Below, piece after piece: positions 56,842 to 64,000 of a stretch of 64,000 bases of DNA (its first letter is position 1; each line of letters starts with the position of its first letter). Under the pieces are notes generated by a model. The model was not told where the DNA came from. It did not search any database and saw only the letters and a list, made by a program, of their open reading frames with translations. Source of the stretch: Neoceratodus forsteri (Eukaryota; Chordata; Ceratodontiformes; Ceratodontidae); the NCBI GenBank assembly GCA_016271365.2, contig CM057456.1, forward strand, positions 662,869,501-662,933,500. Reading direction: 5' to 3'. The position numbers and the translations under genes were made by a program.

Positions 56842-57456
56842 CTATTTCCTCCTACCCCCCACTAGAATTGCCTTATGTCTGTCCCATGCATTCTTGAATT
56901 CCCCTATTTTTGACTCCGCAACCTCCCCATAAAGGTTGTTCCATGCATCCACAACCCTCTCTGTGAAAAAATACTTCCTCACATTACCTCTGAGCTGTCC
57001 CCCCTCATCTTCAGATTGTTTCCCCTTGTTCTTGCACATCTCTTTTTCTGAAAGATGCTACCCTCTTGGACTTTGTTGATTCCCCTGAGGTACTTGAAAG
57101 TTTCTATCATGTACTCCCTCTCCCTCCTTTCCTCAAGGGTATACATATTAAGCTCCTTTAGTTTCTTTTCATAGGTCTTCTGGTGCAGACCCTGCACCAT
57201 TTTGATTGCCCTCCTCTGGACAGCCTCCATCCTTTCTATGTCTTTGTGGAGATGGGATCTCCAGAACTGCATGCAGTACTCCAGATGGGGTCTCACCAAC
57301 TGTCTGTACAGAGGGATAACAACTTCCTGTTTTCTACTGGTGATGACTCTCCCGTTCCATCCCAGTATCCCCCCAGTCCTCTTTACTACCTTCTCACATT
57401 GCTTGCCCACCGTTAGGTTATCTGATATAACTACCCCCAGGTCCCTTTCCATTTTT
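56842..57456 (-). pseudogene. CR1 ORF2 C-terminal part
   Basis: It reads MERDLGVVISDNLTVGKQC, ..RPHLEYCMQFWRSHLHKD, VQRRAIKMVQGLHQKTYE and KELNMYTLEERRE, then the C-terminus in another frame. It is continuous with the end of the part at 59264 in other CR1 copies. Confidence 0.82.
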
Positions 57457-57740
57457 ATGTTGCTTGCACGCATGTGCAAGAAACATAGTGCCTTCATCTG
57501 AGTTTTCAGAGGTGTGGTACCCCCTCTTCCAATTCAGTCAGTGAGTTTGCAGGTGCGGGCGCAGTTCTCCAATGACTGCTGCAGCAGTCTATGACAGCAG
57601 TCAAAATGCAGTGGCATACAGTTGAAAGGGAGAGCTCCACTTCAGTGAGCAGAGCTCTCCCTCCCCACGCACACACATGCACACAAGCATGCATATTGTG
57701 TGCTGATGCGCTCCCACTCCCCAACGCACACACTGTATGG

Positions 57741-58053
57741 CCGACGGGGGTGCCCAGTCCCCCATCGGCTTCACACCCCACCCCACCCCAACAAAAGCTG
57801 TCCAGGTGCCATGCTGGGAGCCCACCCCAGCGTGGAAAAAAATGTTATAGCCAGTGGGGGTGCCCAATCCCCCGTTAGCTCCATGGCTGCACGCCCCTCC
57901 CAAAATCTTTTCAGGTGCCACACTGGGAGCCCACCCAAGTGTGGCAAATCTTGTTATAGCCAATGAGGGTGCCCAATCCCTCATCCGCTCCAGCCCCCCC
58001 CAAACAGCCTTTCCAGCTGCCACGCTGGGAGCCCACCCCAGCATGGCAAATGT
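57741..58053. repeat. ~108-bp tandem repeat, three units
   Basis: The units share GGGGGTGCCCA(A/G)TCCCCC, CAGGTGCCA, GCTGGGAGCCCACCCCAG and ATGTTATAGCCA-like ends. GC-rich. Confidence 0.85.
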
Positions 58054-58465
58054 CCCGTGTCATCTTCATTTAAAAAAAAAAACACCTTGTTAATGAGAAA
58101 ACAGTCCCTCGCAGTCTCACTGCCCCCACCCGCACCCATCCACCGCGCACCCTGCCTCTCCACACCCTCAACCCATATTTCATCTGGAGTTCAGTTGTGT
58201 ATGACATCTTCGTGGACCGGGAACACATCTGCACTCTTCAAAGTTGACCACGAACTGAGGAAATGCCGGTATGCTGTATGATGGAATAGTTTTTTTTCAA
58301 CTTTGTTGCATACCTCAGGCATTTCTGGGAATTTTGGGCCCAAATTTTCAACATGGGGTTTTTGGGACCCCTCCTCATGAATTCTTGCACTGTAATGGCA
58401 TTAATCGGGCCCGAAGGGTGATTTTGCCGTCACTGCACGAAATCACCTTTTGGGGCTGATTAATG

Positions 58466-59195
58466 AAATGACACTGACAGTGTTCATAAGGTGGGCTCTC
58501 AAAAAGCCTATGTTGCAAATTTGGTGAAAAATTCCTAAAAATGACTGTTTTACAGTACGCGTTGCACAGTTCCTACTGCAGCGTGTAAATTTAAATTTTC
58601 AATATTTTCACTCCAGATTTTCAACATTGCCATTTTACCACCTCCTTATAAGCAGTACAGCTGTCATTTTTCACATCCTGCCAAAAGCGTATTTCCGCCG
58701 ATGTAAGCACAATGAAGTCGATTGATGTGTGAAATCAATGTATGGGACACATTAGGAAAATCACAGTAACACTGTTCATGAGTAGAGGTCTTAAAATGGC
58801 TATGTTGAAAATTTGGTGAAAAAATTCCTAAAAATAACTGTTTTACGAGCGTGCGTTGCGCAGTTCTTACGCGCGCTCGTAAGTTTGCGAATTGTCAATA
58901 GTTTCACTCCAGATTTCCAACATTGCCATTTTACCACACCTCCTTATGAGCAGAACAGCTGTCATTTTTCACATCTTGCCCAAAACGTGTTTCCACCCAT
59001 GTAGCACACAATGGCGCAGTTGGTGTGCGAAATCCATGTATGGGACACATTAAGAAAATCACAGTGACACTGTTCATGAGGTCTTAAAATGGCTATGTTG
59101 AAAATTTGGTGAAAAATTCCTAAAAATTTCTGTTTTTACGGCTGCGTTGCGCACTTCTATCACTGCCTTTCGTGAGTTAGCAAATTTTCAATATT
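58466..59195. repeat. ~290-bp tandem repeat, about 2.5 units
   Basis: Landmarks AATTTGGTGAAAAATTCC (at about 58516, 58808 and 59103), TTTTCACTCCAGATTT and ATGTATGGGACACATTA recur at about 290-bp spacing. Each unit includes a CG-rich inverted block such as ACGAGCGTGCG..CGCGCTCGT. Confidence 0.88.
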
Positions 59196-59263
59196 TGCCT
59201 CAATGACTTCTAAATACCTAAACAGCACATACAAGCAAGCAACATTTGGCATTGACAAATGCT

Positions 59264-60259
59264 TGTTGTTGTCAGTATCTCACCCCCCATTGTGTACTCT
59301 TCCCCTGGGTTTTTGTTTCCCAGGTGCATTACTTTGCACTTCTTTGCACTGAATCTAAGCTGCCATACATTTGACCATTCCTCCAACTTTGCCAACACCC
59401 TTCTCATCCTTTCCACCCCACATTGTGTATCAACCCTGTTGCAGATCTTTGTGTTGTCTTCAAAGAGACATACTTTTCCTTCCAATCCCTCTGTAATGTC
59501 ACTTATAAAGACATTAAAAAGGACTGGATCCAGTACTGAACCCTGTGGTACCCCACTAGTAATCCAATTTACTTTACTGTGAACTCCGTTTACTATTACC
59601 CTCTGTGTCCTGTTGTCCAGCCAATGTTTTACCCAGGCTACCACCCTGGGACCCACTCCCAGGCTGGCTAATTTGTTTAGTAATTTTTTGTGTGGAACTG
59701 TGTCAAATGCCTTGCTAAAGTCTAGGTAGGCCAGATCCACAGTCTCTCCCTGGTCTACTGCTTTGGTCACCCAGTCAAATAAATCAATTAGATTCATTTG
59801 ACATGACCTCCCCACTGTGAATCCATGCTGCCTTGGGTCCTGTGCCCCTCTAGCCTCTCAGTATTCAACAATTCTTTCTTTCAGAAGTGATTCCATCATT
59901 TTTCCTACCACTGAGGTCAAACTGACAGGTCTGTAGTTTATTGCCTCTGTCTTGTTTCCACTTTTGTGAAGGGGAATCACATCTGCCCTCCTCCAGTCCT
60001 CAGGTACCACACCATCCTCCCATGATTTGTTAAAAAGGGTAGTCGATGGTGTTACTAGTTCTCCCCTTAGTTCTTTTAGAATTCTGGGGTGAATCCCGTC
60101 AAGCCCCATTGCTTTGTCCACCTTCACTTTTAGGAGTTCTTTCAGAACCCCTTCTTCTGTGAAAAGACTGATATTGACCCCCCTATCCAGAGTGCTTCTA
60201 TTGACTGGATTAGGTACCCCTCTCCTTTTCCTTTGTGAATACTGAGCAGAAGTATTCAT
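59264..60259 (-). pseudogene. CR1 ORF2 reverse transcriptase, N-terminal and core part
   Basis: KAMGLDGIHPRIL (about 60120), RRADVIPLHKSG and NYRPVSLTSVVGK (about 60000-59910), HGFTVG/MGRSCQMNLIDL (about 59815), LAYLDFSKAFDTVPHKKL (about 59735), GVPQGSVLDPVLFNVF (about 59550). The catalytic FADD box is changed to FEDN (LFEDNTKIC, about 59465), and the frame breaks at about 59860. It is inactive on both counts. Confidence 0.84.
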
Positions 60260-60599
60260 TCAGTATCCCTGCTTTTTCACTGTCCCTTTCTGCCTACCCA
60301 CCCTCCTTTTTATTCAGCCTCAGTATCCCTCCCTTTGTCTTTCTTTGCTCCCTAATGTACCTATAAAAGGTTTTATCCCCCTTCTTAACTGAGTTGGCTA
60401 TCTTTTCCTCGGTTTGGGCCTTTGATATTCTGACTGCCTTCCCCACTTCCTTCTACTTTAATTTGTACAGTTCTCTGTCCTGCTCCTTCTGTGTTTCCTT
60501 ATACTTCCTGAATGGTATCTTTTTCTCCCTAACTTTTCCCACCACCTCTTTTGAGAACCATAGTGTTTTTTTTCTTTCATTTTGATTTCTTTATTTGCT

Positions 60600-61417
60600 T
60601 CACATAAAGGCTTGTTGCCTCTGTGATGCAGTTTGGATGTTTCCCCATTGTTGCTCTACCCCTCCTTCTTGCCTGTTTGCTAGTGCTTTTCTAAGGCACT
60701 CTGCCATGTTGACAAAATCAGCCCTCCTGAAGTCCAGTGCCTTCACTTTTGTATGTCTTGACTCTACAGCTGAGTTTATCGGGAACCACACTGTTTGGTG
60801 GTCACTTGTTTCCAAATGGCTACCCACTTCTAGATCTGAGATCCTCTCTCCTTCCCCATTTGAGAGTACCAGGTTTAAGATTGCTCCCTCCTGAGTGGGT
60901 TTCAACACTAGGTGTCTGAGACATGCTCCCTGTAGGGCATTGAGAATGGCCCTGCTCTTGGATGTGGCTGCAGCAAAGGTGCTCCAGTTAACATCTGGCA
61001 TATTCAGGTCCCTGATCAGCAATATCTCCCCTTTCTCTGCCATCCTAAGGATGCCTTCTACCATTTGCTAGTCCATTTCCTCCCTCTAAGATTGGGATCT
61101 GTATACAACCCCTGTGTGGATTGTGGTGCCATTTCCAGTCTCCACGGTGACCCACAGTGCCTCCTATCCTCCCTGTTTACCCTTTAGTTCCATTGCTTTG
61201 ATCCCTTCCCTTACATAGAGAGCTAATCCTCCTCCTCTTCTACCCTTCCTGTCCTTCCTGTACACTGTGTACTCTGGTATGTTGGCATCCCAGTCATGGC
61301 TCTCTGTGACCATGTTTCTGTGACTGCCATGATATCCAGGCATCCCTCTTCCATCAAGGCCACCAGTTCAGGGAGCTTGTTACCCAGACTATGAGCATGG
61401 TACTCATTACCCTCCAT
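60600..61417 (-). pseudogene. CR1 ORF2 endonuclease domain, broken
   Basis: It opens with HAHSLGNKLPELVALM and MAVTETWS (catalytic Glu; about 61400-61310). It continues with LLIRDLNMPDVNW (usual GDFN, here RDLN, about 61020) and LETSDHQTVWFP (SDH block, about 60810). Frame changes lie near 61220 and 61065. The GDFN change would be expected to inactivate it. Confidence 0.78.
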
Positions 61418-61617
61418 TTTTTGATGACCTTACCCTTTTTTGCCCCATCCTTGTCCTTACTGACTTTGTCTTTTTCTTCATTTACCCCTGCCCTTCTCTC
61501 TCTATTAACTTCTCTATCTTGGTGCTTACCTCACAAACTACCCTGACTTTTTCTGTGGAGGGGCTAGGATTTCCCTTCTCCTTTGTTGTGTCTTCCACCT
61601 TGGCTAGTTTAAATGCT

Positions 61618-62468
61618 TGCAAATGAAGCATTTAAACCTATCACCTAGGATCCTGGTTCCCCTCCTGGACAGATGCAGATCATTGCGCCAGTATAGACCT
61701 GCATCCCTCCAGGTGGACCCCCAGTCCCCTGTGAAGCCAAAATCCTGAGCTCTGCACCAGTTTTTCAACCACTGATCGAATCCCATGGTGCAGAGCACCC
61801 TAGCCTCATCCATACCATGGACAGGCAGTACCTCTGAGAAGGTTACCATGCATGCTACTTGTCTAAGGCCCCTCCCCAACTCCACAAACTCACTCCTGCA
61901 GTGCTCTGATCCCTTTTCCAGCCAGGTCATTTGTTCCTAGGTGGACAATGACATCCAGCTCCTTCCTCTGTGCAGCTGCTCCCGTGATCCTGAGGATTCA
62001 CTCCCTGTCCCTCCAAGCCATGGCACCAGGCAGGCATCTTACCTCCCTCTCCCCTCCCTACCCCCAGTTCTACCTTCCTAATAATGGAGTCCCCCACCAT
62101 GAGTTGTTTCCTTCCCATGTGGGGTCCCATGCCACCCTCCTGTGGGTCTCCTTTCTGGAGGTTCCCAGCATCCTCCTTGGTCTCCACTTTGGGTGCCTCC
62201 ATAGAGGAACCACACTGTGCCAGAATGACATATGAATTGTGGAGAGGTACAACTGGAGTGATGTGCCTCTGTTCCACCACCCTCACCCTCCCTAAGCCCA
62301 CTGTGGTCCAACCACTCCTCTTTCTTGGTGACTTCTGAGGCAGCGGCGGTGGCCCTGGTGGTCCCTGGGTTGGAAAGGAGGTCCCTGAATCTTGGCCAAC
62401 TCAGCCTGGAGATGAGCAACCTCCTCCCTCAGCCCAGACAGGTGCCTGCAGATGGGACAACGCTGCAT
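61618..62468 (-). pseudogene. CR1 ORF1 with zinc/coiled-coil start and esterase domain
   Basis: ATG at 62468. The N-terminus RCPICRHLSGLREEVAHLQ has the CxxC and heptad pattern typical of CR1 ORF1. After a frame change, LMVGDSIIRKVE (SGNH block I with catalytic Ser, about 62100), DVIVHLGTNDLAG (about 61950) and LHLSRRGTRILGDRF (D/N-x-H block, about 61665) complete an esterase-like domain. The stop follows at about 61607. Frame changes lie near 62370 and 61925. This is the most complete ORF1 in the window. Confidence 0.76.
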
Positions 62469-62900
62469 CCTTCAGAATGTCTCCCGGAACTCTGCTCCTC
62501 TACAGCCACTGCTCTACTCCCATCATGTCTTAGTTGTGACCCCTTAACTGTTATTTTGTATACTTACTCTTTCCTCTCTCTCACTCTTTGTTTCATTTAT
62601 TTATTTATTTTATATAATTTTCTTTCTCCCTATTTTCCTACTGCCTCCATGTCCTTAAAGCTCCTAATCTTCCTGTTCTGGGAAAAGAAGTTCCTATATT
62701 CCTCATTAGTTTCCTTCTTTCTTGCTCAGAGTGAGACCTCCAGCAGCTGGGGGGATGGAGAGCTACACTTTTCCTTCTAGGATGGTGAGTCTTTTGTGCC
62801 CCTGTGATCATTCCCTTCCTGCTCCCAAAAAGGAAGTTCCTGTTGTCAGTCAAATCCTGTGCCTATAAAAGTAGAACCGACTAAGGTTGTGGGGGGTGGA

Positions 62901-63688
62901 GGGGAGGGATGGAGGGCAATATGGTCCCAGTAAAGGTCTAACAGCAGCTCCTTCCTCTTGCTGTTCTCTGCCACAAACTACCTAGGTCAGTTTTTAAATG
63001 CAAACACCTGACTTCCTTCTCTCTAAGCCACTCCCCCAATTCACAGCTTCTTTTTCACCTAGCTAACTGCACAGATAACAATTCCTTCACCCAGCTCAAA
63101 CACACTCTTTTTCTTTGTCTTGTTTGTGGGCCACATAAATAGATATCCCATGAACTTTGTGCATAAGGTACAAGCATTAGAGATTGAAGTTATCCCCAGA
63201 AACATTAGAGGGGGGAGACCTAGAGAACCTACTTAATAGGAAGGAGCAGGAGTGTGTCATCTGTCTAGGAGCCCTGAGAAAACCAGGACTCAGTGGCAGA
63301 TTTGAAATGAAACCCTTCTTGGGTAGAAAGTAAGGTGTGGAAACTTTTAATTAAAAGTTAAAGAGAAGTAAGATAATGTGATAATATTGTAAATTAGGGG
63401 ATTATGTCACATATTTCTTCTCCATTCCACAGCTCCCCCCCCCGATTTGGGGGCTACTGCTGAGTAAATCTTTACAAAAAGCAGTTTAGAACACATATAA
63501 TATGTAGTTGCATTCCTTTTGATGTCTGTTTGTGTGTTCTCTCCTAGGTTCCATGTCTGAGAAATGCTGGATGATTTGGAAACCATTTTAGAAGTGTTTC
63601 CAAAAGAATTATAAAGGAAACTGTTGCACTGGGACTTTAAATGGTGATACACTGCTGGGTGATACTTTAAGTTAATTATGGTTCATTT
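62901..63688. other. Unassigned stretch
   Basis: It may include the outermost CR1 5' UTR on its left side; otherwise nothing is recognised. Confidence 0.4.
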
Positions 63689-63716
63689 ATGACGTGCAAA
63701 GGTTGTGAGCACGTCA
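63689..63716. repeat. Hairpin, 9-bp arms
   Basis: ATGACGTGC pairs with GCACGTCAT across an AAAGGTTGTGA-like loop. It lies directly in front of the 240-bp repeat and is absent from copy 1. Confidence 0.75.
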
Positions 63717-63954
63717 TTGGTTAAAAGTAGTTTAAATACTTAACCTTAGATACAGTCACGTATCCTCTGATGAAGCCCCCTATTGGCAGAGGCGAAATGC
63801 AAGGAGGTGGTGGTATGCCACCACCATGCTACTGCTTGCATGAACTCATAACATTGTGGTGGTTAAGCTCAAAATAAAAAGGGAACTTCCTTAAAAAATC
63901 AACTCCGAAGTCTCTTTTGTGGAGGGTGAGTGCAGCCATTTACATAACTACAGT
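63715..63954 (+). repeat. 240-bp dispersed repeat, copy 2
   Basis: Same repeat as 45534-45774 with roughly 85-90% identity by eye. It is better preserved in the hammerhead-like core (see the ncRNA entry). It ends with ATTTACATAACTACAGT close to the window end. Confidence 0.75.
63741..63805 (+). ncRNA. Hammerhead-ribozyme-like motif
   Basis: In order: CCTTA (possible NUH cleavage site TTA), stem I GATAC (63749-63753), loop AGTCAC, GTATC (63760-63764), the core box CTGATGA (63767-63773), stem II GCC..GGC with loop, and GAAA (63794-63797). This order and spacing are those of a hammerhead with open stem III. Two bases (CT) separate stem I from CTGATGA, and stem III pairing is poor, so activity is doubtful. 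Confidence 0.4.
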
Positions 63955-64000
63955 TACCTCAGGCCTTTTCATGCTGGAAGAAACTTTGGGCCCAGGGATC

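Larger units (their letters stand above)
57457..59263. mobile_element. Insert in CR1: possible TIR element made of tandem repeats
   Basis: ATGTTGCTTGC at the left (57457) is matched by GCAAGCAACAT near the right end (59235-59245). The CR1 flanks then resume at 59264 or slightly before. The interior is two tandem arrays and no gene. The gap between 59245 and 59264 leaves the right border uncertain by about 20 bp. Confidence 0.55.
56737..62900 (-). mobile_element. Nearly complete CR1 LINE, split by a 1.8-kb insert
   Basis: Minus-strand CR1 in two parts: 62900-59264 (5' UTR, ORF1, ORF2 as far as ..GGEILTTT) and 57456-56737 (from MERDLGVVISD to the 3' end). The junction residues are contiguous in the other CR1 copies. 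The 3' end at 56737 is the complement of ..TTCTATGTTTCTTTG. The two CR1 copies thus lie tail to tail, about 90 bp apart. The 5' limit is approximate. Confidence 0.85.

Noticed and set aside
45534..63954. The two 240-bp repeats as LTRs of a single 18-kb element
   Set aside because: The DNA between them is two CR1 copies in opposite orientation, an LTR element and unrelated repeats, with no element-specific interior; two separate insertions are simpler.
1..64000. Host protein-coding gene
   Set aside because: No set of exons with conserved domains and consistent splice sites was found outside transposons; short host exons could still be missed without alignment.
1..64000. CRISPR array, rRNA or prokaryotic operon
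   Set aside because: Tandem arrays here have no regular repeat-spacer form, and gene content and splice signals are eukaryotic.

Overview
This window looks like repeat-dense intergenic DNA from a vertebrate with a large genome, most likely an amphibian such as a caecilian. That assignment is an inference. It rests on the mixture present: CR1 LINEs with an esterase domain in ORF1, a Tx1-clade LINE with zinc-knuckle ORF1, a PIF/Harbinger transposase, a tRNA-headed SINE, a dispersed repeat with a hammerhead-ribozyme-like core, and LTR elements with 4-5 bp target duplications. I found no host protein-coding gene, rRNA, tRNA or CRISPR array that I can support. Nearly all long reading frames are decayed transposon genes or shadows of tandem repeats.

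Layout. 1-2015 is the right part of a Harbinger transposon whose transposase is on the minus strand. About 3560-9770 is a decayed Tx1-like LINE, followed directly by a reverse-oriented tRNA-derived SINE (9776-10022). 10.0-16.3 kb is unassigned. 16.3-17.9 kb is a CR1 fragment split by a 746-bp terminal-inverted-repeat element with TTT duplications. 17.9-21.3 kb is a diverged array of about 80-bp units, itself interrupted. 24.6-26.4 kb has two small related fold-back elements and a 1-kb unit bounded by perfect 14-bp inverted repeats. 27.1-29.1 kb is a CR1 copy inside a 78-bp tandem repeat. 31.1-38.9 kb is a minus-strand LINE block invaded by a solo LTR and a 1.8-kb fold-back element. 39.4-41.5 kb is a second fold-back element of the same family in opposite orientation. 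41.9-44.7 kb holds two solo LTRs.

45.8-56.6 kb is a plus-strand CR1 split by a 7.2-kb LTR element (48078-55285). That LTR element has paired 1.54-kb LTRs but no visible gag, protease, reverse transcriptase or integrase. Instead it carries minus-strand reading frames I do not recognise. 56.7-62.9 kb is a nearly complete minus-strand CR1, split by a 1.8-kb insert made of tandem repeats. A 240-bp repeat with the hammerhead-like core occurs at 45.5 and 63.7 kb.

The best candidates for something undescribed are three. The first is the pair of giant fold-back elements, whose ends match the Harbinger transposase copy at the window start, so source and dependants may sit about 30-40 kb apart. The second is the pol-less LTR element with unknown, apparently spliced reading frames. 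The third is the dispersed repeat with the hammerhead-like fold. All alignments were by eye; percentages and family names need database comparison.
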